Numbered from the stretch's first letter, positions 25,141-34,600 are shown. The stretch: DNA of 64,000 bases from Dehalococcoidia bacterium (GCA_022825265.1 JAJDXE010000011.1:124001-188000), one strand, 5' to 3'. Notes: generated by a model from the sequence alone, not told the origin. Translations and numbers: made by a program.

Positions 25141-27033
25141 CTAGCGCGACATCGGCGCGTCGGCCGGGCGGCGGAAGGCGAAGCCTCCTGATTCTCCGTT
25201 GAAGCCTCCCTCGACGACCTGGGCTGTTGGCGTCACCGACTCGTTGATGATCGGCAGGAGCAGGCGTGATGCTCTCTCACCTCCGAGGCCGAGCGTGAGC
25301 GTGGCTTCGTCTCCCTGGGTGGGGACGACGAGGTTATCGGAGTCGGCTGCGGCGATCGTGAGGCGCAGGCGGTCTCCGGCTCGGATGATGCTGGAGATTG
25401 GATACATCTCAACCTGGAGGTCCATTTGCTCTCCGGCATTGACGGGCGCGAGGTCTGCCTTGCTCCAGCTATGCCAGACCGGACCCTCGTGGCCGCCAGG
25501 GTCGTCTCCGGTTCGGCGATGGGCGAAGTTGAGGAAGCCCTCGGACAGGTAGGCGGCGGAGCCGTCGGCGGCGATCTGCTCCAACGTCACGACGACCGCG
25601 CCGCGGTCCGAGGAGGTTGAGAGCTCAAGCCGGAGGGCCGGCCATCCGGTGACTTCGATGTCTTCCGCCAACGGCTCGCTGGTGAAGCTCAGGCAGTCCT
25701 CGGCGCGCGCGTTGAGGTCAACCGTGTTGATGTACAGGTCCTGGCTGTAGTAGCTGTGCCGGCTCAGGGTGCCGAGGCTCACCTCGTGGTCCACCTCGTA
25801 GGACATCGCCGATCGGTCGGCGGGACGAGTGGCGGTCAATCCGCCGTCGGCGCTCAGCCACTGCGTCCGGTTCCGTGCCTCGGGCAGCGGTAGGCGCGGC
25901 GCCGACTTCCACTGCGTCGCACCCGACGGCTCGCTTGCGCCGTAGTGGACCTGCGGATCGTCCATCACGCCGTTGTCGACGTCCCTGAGCCAGTAGTCAA
26001 ACCAGCGCAGCAGCTCGGGGTCGCCGCCCTGTCCGTGATTCCAGGGACCGATAAGCAGCTTCTTGGGCACGTCCAGACGATTGAACGCATCGATCAGGTA
26101 TCCGGGAAAGGTCAGGTCCCACCAGCCGGTAACGAGATAGGTGGGGACGCCGCTCGCGTTGATCATATCGGTGGAGTCGAACCAGCCGCTGGCGACCTCG
26201 CCCAGGCCGATGTCGGGTCGCGGCTTGCGACGCATCAGGCCATCGTACGACGACATCCGCGTGACATCGCGTGGATCCATCTCCGAGAACGCTTCGACCC
26301 AGCGATACCCGTCGGGCGAGTGCGAGTCCATTGCGTCTCGTTGCAGGGCGTCGCCGTCGGGACCGTCAACGGGGGCGGACGGTTCGTGTTCGGAGAGGCC
26401 CTTGTGCAACTGTTCCCAGACGCGGGCGAAGCTGCTGATGGCCAGCCCACCGTCGACATAACACTGCGGCAGCCCCGGGTACTGCGGAGCGATGCACTTG
26501 AGCCCCTCGGGCTGGTGCGCGGCCGTGAAGAACTGGATCATCCCCTCATAGGAAATGCCGACCATACCGACTCGGCCAGTCGACCAGTCCTGTGCGCAGA
26601 TCCACTCGATGACTTCGGCAATGTCATGGCCGGCCAGCCACGAGTCGTTGTACAGCTCGCCGAACGAGGCGCCGGTGCCGCGCAGGTCGAGCGAGACAAA
26701 GCGATAGCCGTGGTGGATGAGGTCGCGCGCAATGGGGCGCTCCTCGTACTGCGTGACCAGTTCGCCCGGCTCCATCGCGCGCAGCTCTTGCTGGTAGCGC
26801 GCAGCCGACGTCCCCTCGCCGGTCAGGATGAACGAGCGGCGGTACGGCGTGCAGTGCAGCACGGTCGGCGACGGAGACTCGATCCGCCGACCGTCGAGCG
26901 CGGGATGCAGGACGTCGACAGCGATCCGGCAGCCGTCCTGCATCGTCAGGTACAGCGACTCTCGCTGGTATCCGTCGGCGACGACATCTGTAAAGCTCTC
27001 ATAGACGCCGAGTAGTGATCGTGGACTCGTCAT
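25141..27033 (-). CDS. CocE/NonD-family hydrolase (X-Pro dipeptidyl-peptidase-like)
   Basis: 630 residues. The N-terminal alpha/beta-hydrolase domain has the Ser nucleophile in GISYEG and the partner blocks DLRGTGAS and GWWDLTFPG. The C-terminal jelly-roll domain ends with GDRLRLTIAAADSDN. This is the layout of cocaine esterase, glutaryl-7-ACA acylase and X-Pro dipeptidyl peptidases, which cleave esters or amides. The real substrate is unknown. It converges with the enoyl-CoA hydratase gene and is divergent from the P450 gene with 128 bp between starts. Confidence 0.88.
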   Translation of the reverse strand: MTSPRSLLGVYESFTDVVADGYQRESLYLTMQDGCRIAVDVLHPALDGRRIESPSPTVLHCTPYRRSFILTGEGTSAARYQQELRAMEPGELVTQYEERPIARDLIHHGYRFVSLDLRGTGASFGELYNDSWLAGHDIAEVIEWICAQDWSTGRVGMVGISYEGMIQFFTAAHQPEGLKCIAPQYPGLPQCYVDGGLAISSFARVWEQLHKGLSEHEPSAPVDGPDGDALQRDAMDSHSPDGYRWVEAFSEMDPRDVTRMSSYDGLMRRKPRPDIGLGEVASGWFDSTDMINASGVPTYLVTGWWDLTFPGYLIDAFNRLDVPKKLLIGPWNHGQGGDPELLRWFDYWLRDVDNGVMDDPQVHYGASEPSGATQWKSAPRLPLPEARNRTQWLSADGGLTATRPADRSAMSYEVDHEVSLGTLSRHSYYSQDLYINTVDLNARAEDCLSFTSEPLAEDIEVTGWPALRLELSTSSDRGAVVVTLEQIAADGSAAYLSEGFLNFAHRRTGDDPGGHEGPVWHSWSKADLAPVNAGEQMDLQVEMYPISSIIRAGDRLRLTIAAADSDNLVVPTQGDEATLTLGLGGERASRLLLPIINESVTPTAQVVEGGFNGESGGFAFRRPADAPMSR

Positions 27034-27161
27034 TGGCCGCCTCGTTTCTGCCTAGCGCTATGCAGATGAGTCTTGTCTCGTTGGCGCTGAGGATACTCGC
27101 GACGCAAGATCGATACGCTGAACCTGGCGGAGAGGCCTGCGGATTTGGACGGGAGTCAGCC

Positions 27162-28433
27162 ATGACGACAATGACGAGCACCCTGGAGCACATCGACCTG
27201 GTCACGCCGGAACTCTATGGCAGCCGCGGCTATCCCTACGCGGAGTGGGCGCAGTTACGGCGCGAGGCGCCGGTCTACTGGTACGACCGGCCCGGCGTGA
27301 CGCCGTTCTGGGCGATCACGAAGTGGGACGACATCCAGCAGATCTCCAGGGACCCGGAGACGTTCATCAGCAGCCAGCGGCTGGTCATCCGTTCCGCCGG
27401 TTCAGGCGACGGCGGTGCGTCCGATCCCAGTTACGCCATTCCCAACCTGATCAACATGGACCCGCCCGAGCACGGTAAGTACCGCTCGGCGACCAACCGG
27501 CGGTTCTCTCCTCGCGGGATGCGGCTGCTGGAGGATCGGATTGATGAGATTGCCGAAGAGGTGATCGACGATGCGGCGGCTCACCTGGTCAGCCAGTTGA
27601 CCGATCGGCGGGAGGCGGACTTTGTGCGCGATGTGGCGGCGCGGATGCCGCTGGCGGCGATCTGCGAGCTGCTGGCGGTTGACCGAGAGTCGTGGGACGA
27701 CCTGTTTCACTGGACGAACGAGTTCCTTGGCTCGGAGGATCCGGAGTACCAGCAGGGGCGGACGCGTCGGGAGACGTGGCAGTCGGGGATTCGCGGGCTG
27801 CAGGGTTACTTCATGGCGCACATTGAGCGCAAGCGCCGCGAGCCGGACAACAGCGTGATGACGGCGCTGGTTGAGGCCGAGATCGACGGCGAGCCGATGC
27901 CGGATCAGGACATCCTCTCGTATGCGATCCTGCTGATCCTGGCCGGCAACGAGACGACTCGGAACGCGACGTCGGGTGGAATGCAGGCGTTGATCGAGCA
28001 TCCGGAGCAGTTTGAACTGCTGCGTGATCAGCAGGACCTATTGGACAGCGCGGTGGAGGAGATGCTGCGCTGGACATCGCCGGTTGTGCATTTTGCTCGG
28101 ACGGTGACACAGGACACGGAGATTCGCGGGGTGCCGATTAAGGCGGGTGAGACGTTGGCGATGTGGTATCCGTCGGCGAACCGCGATGAGGATGTGTTTG
28201 AGCACCCAGACGAGTTCGATATCCGTCGGACGCCGAACGAGCACCTGGCCTTTGGCGGCTTTGGCGAGCACTTCTGTCTCGGGGCGAACCTGGCACGGCT
28301 GGAGATGCGGTCGATCTTCCGTCACCTGATCGGGAGGCTGGATGGCTTCCAGATTGAGGGTGAGGTTGAGCGGCTGTCGTCGGGGTTGATCGGTGGGATC
28401 AAGCGGTTGCCGGTGTCGTACACGGTTCGCTAG
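27162..28433 (+). CDS. Cytochrome P450
   Basis: 423 residues from the ATG preceded by GGGAG at 6 bp; the frame is open further upstream. The I-helix motif AGNETTRN, the K-helix ExxR (EEMLRW) and the haem-binding loop FGGFGEHFCLGANLAR with the axial Cys are all intact. Bacterial class I P450s of this type hydroxylate small hydrophobic molecules with electrons from a ferredoxin; no ferredoxin gene is next to it. The neighbouring CocE hydrolase, SDR and amidohydrolase suggest a degradative cluster. Confidence 0.93.
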   Translation: MTTMTSTLEHIDLVTPELYGSRGYPYAEWAQLRREAPVYWYDRPGVTPFWAITKWDDIQQISRDPETFISSQRLVIRSAGSGDGGASDPSYAIPNLINMDPPEHGKYRSATNRRFSPRGMRLLEDRIDEIAEEVIDDAAAHLVSQLTDRREADFVRDVAARMPLAAICELLAVDRESWDDLFHWTNEFLGSEDPEYQQGRTRRETWQSGIRGLQGYFMAHIERKRREPDNSVMTALVEAEIDGEPMPDQDILSYAILLILAGNETTRNATSGGMQALIEHPEQFELLRDQQDLLDSAVEEMLRWTSPVVHFARTVTQDTEIRGVPIKAGETLAMWYPSANRDEDVFEHPDEFDIRRTPNEHLAFGGFGEHFCLGANLARLEMRSIFRHLIGRLDGFQIEGEVERLSSGLIGGIKRLPVSYTVR

Positions 28434-28445
28434 CCGGCAACCTGC

Positions 28446-29207
28446 TCAGAGCGTTGCGCCGCCGTCGACGGTGATGGTTTGGCCGGTGACGAAGATGTTT
28501 CTTTCGATGAGGGCGACGATGGCGTCGGCGCAGGTTTCCGGGGTGGCGACTCCTCGCAGGGGGGCGGTTTCACCGAGGCGCTTGCGGCCTGCCTCGTAGG
28601 TGTCTTCTCCGAGTCCGCCTCGGAGCCAGCGTCCTTCGATAAACCCCGGCGCAATCGTATTGATCCGGATCTCCGGCCCCAGCACGCGAGCTAACGACTT
28701 GGTGATGACGTTGACGCCGGCCTTGCTCGCGGCGTAGGGGATGCAGGAGCCTCCGCCGCCGGCTCCAGCGACGCTTGAGACGTTGACGACCGCGCCCTCG
28801 CCCGCGACTCGCATGTGAGGCGCGGCGGCTCGGGTGCAGTTGAAGACGCCTCGGAGGTTGGCTCCGATGATGTCGTCCCAGACGTCGTCGGTGACGGCTT
28901 CGAGGTCGTCGTGGGCGATGAAGTGGGTCATGCCGGCGTTGTTGACGAGGATTTCGAGGTGGCCGTATTCGTCGATGGCGGCCTGGATCAGGTTGCGGCA
29001 GTCGGCGTCGGCGCGGGTGTCGGCCTGGACGGCGATGGCGGAGCCTCCGGCGGCCTGGATTTCGTCGACGACTCGCTGTCCAGACTCGGCGCCTCGGAAG
29101 TAGTTGACGACGACTGAGGCTCCGAGCGAGGCGAGGAGTTTTGCGGTGGCTGCTCCGACGCCTGATGATGATCCGGTGACGACTGCGACTTTGCCGTTGA
29201 TGTCCAT
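28446..29207 (-). CDS. SDR-family oxidoreductase (FabG-like)
   Basis: 253 residues from MDINGKVAVVTG, with AAGGAA 5 bp before the start. Cofactor motif TGSSSGVG, NNAG motif (LVNNAGMTHF), catalytic Ser-Tyr-Lys with YAASKAG, and a typical C-terminus VTGQTITVDGGATL. This is a 3-oxoacyl-ACP reductase-like SDR, distinct from the tandem pair at 5.7-7.6 kb because it lacks their VNDLGG segment and C-terminal extension. It converges on the P450 gene with 12 bp between them and follows the amidohydrolase on the same strand. Confidence 0.9.
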   Translation of the reverse strand: MDINGKVAVVTGSSSGVGAATAKLLASLGASVVVNYFRGAESGQRVVDEIQAAGGSAIAVQADTRADADCRNLIQAAIDEYGHLEILVNNAGMTHFIAHDDLEAVTDDVWDDIIGANLRGVFNCTRAAAPHMRVAGEGAVVNVSSVAGAGGGGSCIPYAASKAGVNVITKSLARVLGPEIRINTIAPGFIEGRWLRGGLGEDTYEAGRKRLGETAPLRGVATPETCADAIVALIERNIFVTGQTITVDGGATL

Positions 29208-29234
29208 GGTGTTCCTTGGTTTGTGGGACGCAGA

Positions 29235-29258
29235 AGGGGCGCCCACAAGGGGCGCCCC
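29235..29258. repeat. GGGGCGCCC inverted repeat hairpin
   Basis: GGGGCGCCC and GGGCGCCCC flank a short ACAA-containing loop between the amidohydrolase stop and the SDR start. It can form a very stable hairpin but has no T-run. It may reduce read-through, or be one of the dispersed GC-rich hairpins of this genome. Confidence 0.5.
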
Positions 29259-29287
29259 TACATCTTGCTCCGTGGCGGATGCGCGGT

Positions 29288-30487
29288 CTAGTCGCCGCCG
29301 CCGGCGGCGGCTGCTGCGGCCAGGCCGGCGGGCATGACTTCGGGGATGTCGATGTTGTAGAGCCTGGCCGAGTTTTCCCAGAGGATCTTTCGGCGGACTT
29401 CCTCGGACTGTCCCTCGAGGCCGTCTTCGATGGTTTCCTGCACGTTGCCGTAGAGGCAGGTGGGGTGGGGGAAATCGGTTTCGAAGAGGATGTTGTCGGC
29501 TCCGATGTCGTCGATCAGCTTGCGCGGGGCGACCTTCTCGAACCAGTAGCAGGCGTAGACCTGTCGGCGGAAGTAGTCGGAGGGCATCATCTCGAACTCG
29601 GGGCGGGCCTTGCGGATGTCGGCTGCCATGAAGTGGTAGTCGCAGCTTTCGAGGCAGAAGGGGACCCAGCCGATGCCGGATTCGACCGAGATGAACTTGA
29701 GGTCGGGGAAGCGCGGGAGGACGCCGGAGAGGAGCAGGTCGGTCATCTGGAGGCCGTTGGCCATGAAGAGGACGGTGGAGGTTCGCGCGTAGGTGACCTC
29801 GGGGCCGTCGACGGCGAGGCGCTCGGGGGTGAAGCCGTCGGTGAAGTCGCCGGAGCCGATGTGGAATGAGATCGGGAGACCGGCGTCGGTGGCGATGTTC
29901 CACAGGGGATCCCAGTGGTGGTCGCCGAGGAAGGGTTCGCCGTGCGACTGTGGATCGCCGGTGAAGAGGATGCCGCGCATACCCTTTGGCGCGACGCGCT
30001 CGATCTCCTTGACGGAGGCTTCGACGTCCCAGAAGGGGATCGAGATGTTGGCGACGAAGCGCTCGGGGGCGACGGAGATCCAGTCGAGCTGGAAGTCGTT
30101 CCAGGCGCGGACGCATTCGAGCATGAGCTCGGGGTCCTTGAGTGAGAGGAAGCGCTGGGAGGCGAATCCGGCGACGTTGGGGTAGAGGACCTGGGCGTAG
30201 ACGCCGGTCTCGTCCATCAGCTTGAGTCGCTCGTGGACATCGAATGATGCTGGGTGAGCCTCTTCGTAGGTGGGCGGCGAGCTGGGGAACTTGCCTTTCC
30301 AGCCGGCAAAGACGCCGGAGGGTGCGGCCGCCACTTTGTCGTCACCGACGAACCAGGAGTTGATTCCCTTGTCGTCCTGCTTGACGTGCAGAACCCGGTC
30401 GCCCCACTTGGAGGAGACACGGGATGTCCAGAGGTCGGCGGGTTCGGTGATGTGGGTGTCGGCGTCAATGAAGGTCTCAAACGCCAT
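29288..30487 (-). CDS. Amidohydrolase-family (TIM-barrel) protein
   Basis: 399 residues. N-terminal DADTHITEP replaces the usual metal-binding HxH, while the C-terminal block ILFETDFPHPTC carries the conserved Asp and His of amidohydrolase_2 proteins (ACMSD-like decarboxylases and hydrolases). ISFHIGSGDF holds the central His. Such enzymes decarboxylate or hydrolyse aromatic and hydroxy acids. The missing first His suggests a changed metal site. Located 80 bp upstream of the SDR on the same strand. Confidence 0.85.
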   Translation of the reverse strand: MAFETFIDADTHITEPADLWTSRVSSKWGDRVLHVKQDDKGINSWFVGDDKVAAAPSGVFAGWKGKFPSSPPTYEEAHPASFDVHERLKLMDETGVYAQVLYPNVAGFASQRFLSLKDPELMLECVRAWNDFQLDWISVAPERFVANISIPFWDVEASVKEIERVAPKGMRGILFTGDPQSHGEPFLGDHHWDPLWNIATDAGLPISFHIGSGDFTDGFTPERLAVDGPEVTYARTSTVLFMANGLQMTDLLLSGVLPRFPDLKFISVESGIGWVPFCLESCDYHFMAADIRKARPEFEMMPSDYFRRQVYACYWFEKVAPRKLIDDIGADNILFETDFPHPTCLYGNVQETIEDGLEGQSEEVRRKILWENSARLYNIDIPEVMPAGLAAAAAAGGGD

Positions 30488-30557
30488 TGGTGCTCCTTCA
30501 ACTCAGGGTGCGGATCGATTGTGAACAGTGTAACGGGGGCGACAGTGGGTCGCACTG

Positions 30558-32270
30558 CTAGGGGATGACGGGTTCGCCGGAGACGGCCTTGATGATGTCG
30601 AAGTAGCTGATCACGACGATGAAGATGAGGAGGGCGGCGAAGCCGGCCATGTGGACGAGGCCTTCTCTTTCGGGGCTGATTTTCTTTCCTCGGCGGGCGA
30701 TTTCGATGAGGACGAACATGATCCGGCCGCCGTCGAGCATGGGCAGGGGGAGGATGTTGATGATGGCAAGGTTGAGGGAGATGAGGGCGGCGAGTTCGAT
30801 CAGGCGGGACCAGCCGGCTCGGTCGACGACTTCTCCGGTGACGCGGGCGATGCCGACGGGACCGGAGAGTTCGATCGGTTCGCCGCCGGCGATCCAGGAG
30901 CGGATTCGGTTGCGGACGAGGACGAAGGTGTCGCGGGTCTGGGTCCAGCCGAGGGCGATGGACTCGCCGAGGGACGGGCTGTCGCGGGCGACGAGGCGGG
31001 AGGCGTCGGCGATGCTGATGCCGGTGGCTCCCTGGGGGACCTCGATCTCGATGCCGGGCGGTGGATGAACGGGATCGATGCCCATGGCGGCGTAGACAGC
31101 GGCCATGCGGACCTGCTCTTCGATCGCGATGCTGAGCATGGTGTCGTTTTCCTGGGTGACGTAGGTGACGCCGCCTGGCAGGTCGAGTTCGATACCGGGC
31201 TGGAGCTCTTCGGTCTCGATGCCCCATCCGGCGATCACCGATGCGGGCGCGACACCGAGCTTGTCGGCGATTTCGTGGACGGAGTCTCCGGGCTGGACGA
31301 CGTGGGTGAGCGGTTGGGGCGCGAGGCGGGCGTGGACGGAGACGTCGAAGCGTTCGGGTTCCTGAGAGGCTCGGCTGGAGGTGAGCGAGGAGGCAGGTGG
31401 GCGCTCGACCGTGACCAGCAGGGTCTCGCCCAGGTTGAGCTGGATGGCGCGGGAGAGGTCGGCGGCGTTCTGGATCAGTTCACCGTTGATGGCGACGATA
31501 CGGTCGCCGGCTCGGATACCGGCCTGGTGAGCGGGGGCGTGCTCGATGGTGCTGGTGACGACGGCCGGGCCGGCGGAGACGTTGTCGGGGATGAGCGCGC
31601 CGACGGCGAAGAGGATGATCGGCAGGATGGCGTTGACGATGGCTCCGGCGGCGAGGATGGTAATGCGGGTGAGGCGCGATTTTGCGCCGAGGGAGCGTGG
31701 GTCGATGCCGACGGTGAGGCCGTGGATTTCGGCCTCGCCTTTGTCGTTGATGAACTCGGCGCGCTGTTCCTCGGTGGTGATCAGGTTGCGTGCCGGCGGG
31801 AGCTCGGAGTCCTCGTCTTCCTGTGCGGTGAGGGTGAGGGTCCAGGAGGTCTTGCGGCCGTCGGACTCGACGTGGTCGAAGGTGAACTCACGCTTGGCTT
31901 CTCCGTGGGTGCGGAAGATCCGATCGAGGAACTGATCGGGGGTGACGACGCGCTTGCCATTGACCTTGAGGATGCGGTCGCCGGCGACGAAGTGCTCCTT
32001 CATCCGGGTGTCCTGGTCGACGCTGGTGATCAGGAGGCCGGAGGCTTCCTCGCCGGTGAGTCGGACGAAGCCTCCGATGGGAAGCCAGTTGAAGGAATAG
32101 AGGGTTTCTCCGAATTGCCAGCCTTTGCCGATACGGGGCGGGAGGCCGATGCCGAATTCCTCGACTCGGACGCCGGCGAGTTTGGCGGCGACGAAGTGTC
32201 CGAGTTCGTGGAGGACGACGAGTCCGAGGAGTACTCCGACGAAGGGGAGGACGGTGTCGATGAGGACCAT
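30558..32270 (-). CDS. rseP: Site-2 metalloprotease RseP with two PDZ and two inserted LysM-like domains
   Basis: 570 residues, well over the usual 350-450. Zinc motif HELGH is at 21-25 in the first membrane helix; LDGGRI with Asp513 closes the active site in the third. PDZ-like regions lie near 70-150 and 225-315 (GIRAGDRIVAINGE). Between the second PDZ and the last helices are two LysM-like modules: 322-365 (VVQPGDSVHEIADKLGV...LQPGIELDLP) and 368-412 (YVTQENDTMLSIAIEEQV...PPGIEIEVP). RseP cuts membrane-bound anti-sigma factors and signal peptides; the LysM pair may let it sense or bind peptidoglycan. It is last of the minus-strand dxr-cdsA-uppS block. Confidence 0.9.
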   Translation of the reverse strand: MVLIDTVLPFVGVLLGLVVLHELGHFVAAKLAGVRVEEFGIGLPPRIGKGWQFGETLYSFNWLPIGGFVRLTGEEASGLLITSVDQDTRMKEHFVAGDRILKVNGKRVVTPDQFLDRIFRTHGEAKREFTFDHVESDGRKTSWTLTLTAQEDEDSELPPARNLITTEEQRAEFINDKGEAEIHGLTVGIDPRSLGAKSRLTRITILAAGAIVNAILPIILFAVGALIPDNVSAGPAVVTSTIEHAPAHQAGIRAGDRIVAINGELIQNAADLSRAIQLNLGETLLVTVERPPASSLTSSRASQEPERFDVSVHARLAPQPLTHVVQPGDSVHEIADKLGVAPASVIAGWGIETEELQPGIELDLPGGVTYVTQENDTMLSIAIEEQVRMAAVYAAMGIDPVHPPPGIEIEVPQGATGISIADASRLVARDSPSLGESIALGWTQTRDTFVLVRNRIRSWIAGGEPIELSGPVGIARVTGEVVDRAGWSRLIELAALISLNLAIINILPLPMLDGGRIMFVLIEIARRGKKISPEREGLVHMAGFAALLIFIVVISYFDIIKAVSGEPVIP

Positions 32271-32325
32271 GGATTCAGATTACTAGCGAGGGTTGGCGGT
32301 GGATTGGGGTCGGTGTCGGGCGGGC

Positions 32326-32364
32326 TCCCTCCGCCTTCGGCACCTCCCCCAGAGGGGGAGGAGA
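32326..32364. repeat. Dispersed C-rich/G-rich hairpin, copy 1
   Basis: The segment CCCTCCGCCTTCGGC is followed by ACCTCCCCC and, after a short loop, GGGGGAGG. Near-identical CCCTCTGCCTTCGGCATCTC elements occur at about 34.5, 36.8 and 52.6 kb. The CTCCCCC/GGGGGAG arms can form a stem. It lies between dxr and rseP. Confidence 0.6.
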
Positions 32365-32441
32365 TTGGTGGAGTGTTGGGCAAGGGACTTGTGGTTGGAG
32401 GTGAGAGGGAGGTTGGTGTGCTTCGGATGGCTGCGGTCTGG

Positions 32442-32462
32442 GCCCCGCGTCAAGCGCGGGGC
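32442..32462. repeat. GCCCCGCG inverted repeat, copy of a GTCTGGGCCCC family
   Basis: GCCCCGCG and CGCGGGGC form an 8-bp perfect stem around TCAAG in the dxr-rseP gap. The preceding GGTCTGGGCCCC also precedes a similar hairpin at 52.1 kb, so this is a second small dispersed hairpin type. Confidence 0.5.
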
Positions 32463-32504
32463 ATCGGAGAGAGGGTGCGGGGTGTCGGAGTTGGGGACTG
32501 GGCG

Positions 32505-33668
32505 TTAGACGGCGGCGGCGATCCGGCCGGTGGTGAAGCCTCGGGCCCAGGCGTCGGCGGCGTCGATGGCTTCTATGTTGGGGTTTTGGGTGTTTCGGTG
32601 GGCGTCCATGGCTTGGTTGACGTAGTCGGCGATTTCGGTGAAGGCGATCCGGCGATCGAGGAAGGCTTCGACGGCGACCTCGTCGGCGGCGGCCATGACG
32701 GCGGGGTAGGTTCCTCCGGCTCGGCCGGCTTGTTGGGCGAGCTTGAGGCAGGGATAGCGGTCGAGGTCGGGTCGGGAGAAGTTGAGGGTGCCGACGGAGG
32801 CGAGATCGAGAGGCTCGACGGTCGGCTCGAGGCGCTGGGGGTAGGAGAGCGCGAGCTGGATGGGGAGCTTCATGTCGGGATAGCCGAGCTGGGCCTTGAC
32901 CGAACCATCGCCGAACTCGACCAGGGAGTGGACGATGGACTCGGCGTGCTGGACGATTTCGACGCGCTCGTAGGGCACGTCGAAGAGCCACTTGGCCTCG
33001 ATGGTCTCCATGCCCTTGTTCATCAGGGTGGCGCTGTCGATGGTGATCTTGTCGCCCATGTTCCAGGTGGGGTGGTTGAGGGCCTGCTCTGGCGTGACGT
33101 CGGCGAGCTGGTCGGCGGGGAGGTGGCGCAGGGCTCCGCCGGAGGCGGTGAGCAGGATGCGACGGATTTCGTGGCCGTCCTCGCCCCAGAGGCACTGCCA
33201 GATGGCGGAGTGCTCGGAGTCGACGGGCCGGAGTTGTCCGCCGCCGCGGTCGACGGCGTCGCGGACGAGCTGTCCGGCCATGACGACGACTTCCTTGTTG
33301 GCCAGGGCGACGGCGCCGCCGCGTTCGAGGGCGGTCAGGGTGGGTTCGAGCCCGGCGCGTCCGGCGGTGCCGACGACGAGGACGTGGCCGTCGGGATCGG
33401 CGGCCATCTCGTCCATGGGGGTGAGAGCGCTGCCGCTGGCGTTTGCGATCTGCGAGAGGCGGGATTCGTCGTCGGAGGCGGCCCAGATGTATCGAGGGTG
33501 GAACTCGTGAGCCTGCGCCTCGAGGGCGTCGAGGTTTCGTCCGGCGGCGAGTCCGAGGATGTTGAAGCGGTCGGGCATGGCGCGGACGACGTCGAGGGTT
33601 TGCCGGCCGATGCTGCCGGTCGAGCCGAGCAGTACGAGGTTGATCGGGGACTGGTCTAAGTCGTCCAT
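32505..33668 (-). CDS. dxr: 1-deoxy-D-xylulose-5-phosphate reductoisomerase
   Basis: 387 residues from MDDLDQS. NADPH motif GSTGSIGRQ at the N-terminus, the catalytic region DSEHSAIWQC, and the very conserved NHPTWNMGDKITIDSATLMN identify DXR, the committed enzyme of the MEP isoprenoid pathway (DXP to MEP, Mn/Mg and NADPH dependent). Full length for the family. Its start overlaps the cdsA stop by 13 bp, so it is co-transcribed and probably translationally coupled with cdsA and uppS; the latter consumes the isoprenoid product. Confidence 0.96.
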   Translation of the reverse strand: MDDLDQSPINLVLLGSTGSIGRQTLDVVRAMPDRFNILGLAAGRNLDALEAQAHEFHPRYIWAASDDESRLSQIANASGSALTPMDEMAADPDGHVLVVGTAGRAGLEPTLTALERGGAVALANKEVVVMAGQLVRDAVDRGGGQLRPVDSEHSAIWQCLWGEDGHEIRRILLTASGGALRHLPADQLADVTPEQALNHPTWNMGDKITIDSATLMNKGMETIEAKWLFDVPYERVEIVQHAESIVHSLVEFGDGSVKAQLGYPDMKLPIQLALSYPQRLEPTVEPLDLASVGTLNFSRPDLDRYPCLKLAQQAGRAGGTYPAVMAAADEVAVEAFLDRRIAFTEIADYVNQAMDAHRNTQNPNIEAIDAADAWARGFTTGRIAAAV

Positions 33669-34495
33669 TGCAAGAAGAAATATACGACGGGCAGGCCGAA
33701 GAGGAGGGAGTCGAGGCGATCGAGGACGCCGCCGTGTCCGGGGATGAGGTTGGAGGAGTCCTTGACGTCCATGGCGCGCTTGAACAGGGACTCGACGAGG
33801 TCGCCGAGCTGGGAGAAGATGGGCAGGACGATGGCGAGGATGACGAGCGGCCAGATCTGTACATCGAGGTCGAGGATCTGGTCGAGGGCGATGGTGGCGC
33901 CGAAGCCTCCGAGCCAGCCGGCGACGGCGCCCTCGATGGTCTTGTTGGGCGAGACGGAGGGCGCGAGCTTGTGGCGTCCGAGGAGGCGTCCACCGGCGTA
34001 AGCGGCGGCGTCGGCGGACATGACGGCGAGCATGGCGAGCAAGACCCAATCCGTGCCCTGGTGCGAGGCGCGGACCAGGATGAAGGTCGCGCCCGGGATG
34101 GCCAGATAGGCGACAGCGCCGAGCATCGCGAGTCCGTGTCCAACGATGGGCTTGAGCTGGGCGGGATCGGGCTGACGAACGGCGCCGACGGCGGTGATGG
34201 TCGCCCCGCCGGCAATGGCGAGGACTGCGGCCAGGATCGGCCAGAGCAGCGGGAGGTCAGCCTGGGTGGATACGCCGATGACGGCGCCGATCGCCGCGAC
34301 GGCCGTGAGAAAGACGAGGCTGCGTCGGCTGAGTCCGACGATTACGGCAATCTCGCCAAGGGCGATAGCGAGACTGAGCGCGACGAGCGCGGCGAAGAGG
34401 GGGACGCCGACGAGGATGGCGGCGATGATCAGCGGCATGCCGATGGCGGCGCTGATGAGTCGGAGCCCGAGTCCCGTTCCGAGCAGGCGGTTCAT
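33656..34495 (-). CDS. cdsA: Phosphatidate cytidylyltransferase (CDP-diglyceride synthase)
   Basis: 279 residues with about eight membrane helices. The C-terminal signature is complete: SLFKRAMDVKDSSNLIPGHGGVLDRLD, including the acidic and GHGG residues that bind CTP and Mg. The enzyme makes CDP-diacylglycerol, the precursor of all phospholipids. SADAAAYAGGRLLGRHKL just before is also conserved. It stands between uppS and dxr in a classic lipid-precursor order and overlaps dxr slightly. Confidence 0.95.
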   Translation of the reverse strand: MNRLLGTGLGLRLISAAIGMPLIIAAILVGVPLFAALVALSLAIALGEIAVIVGLSRRSLVFLTAVAAIGAVIGVSTQADLPLLWPILAAVLAIAGGATITAVGAVRQPDPAQLKPIVGHGLAMLGAVAYLAIPGATFILVRASHQGTDWVLLAMLAVMSADAAAYAGGRLLGRHKLAPSVSPNKTIEGAVAGWLGGFGATIALDQILDLDVQIWPLVILAIVLPIFSQLGDLVESLFKRAMDVKDSSNLIPGHGGVLDRLDSLLFGLPVVYFFLQWTT

Positions 34496-34532
34496 CGAAC
34501 GAGGATTCCGCTCGGCACTCGCAGAGCAGGGA

Positions 34533-34578
34533 GCCCCCCTCTGCCTTCGGCATCTCCCCCCGCGAAGCGTGGGGAGAA
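34533..34578. repeat. Dispersed C-rich/G-rich hairpin, copy 2
   Basis: CCCTCTGCCTTCGGCATCTC followed by CCCCCGCG and CGTGGGGAG, in the gap between uppS and cdsA. The GGGGAG arm pairs with CTCCCC. Almost the same 5' part occurs at 36.8 and 52.6 kb. Confidence 0.6.
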
Positions 34579-34600
34579 ATGGGTTGGGCCTCGGTCGACT

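Noticed and set aside
30651..33659. 1002-residue open frame antisense to rseP and dxr
   Set aside because: Composition is Gly/Asp/Val-rich as expected from the complement of GC3-rich genes, and both rseP and dxr on the other strand have full family motifs.
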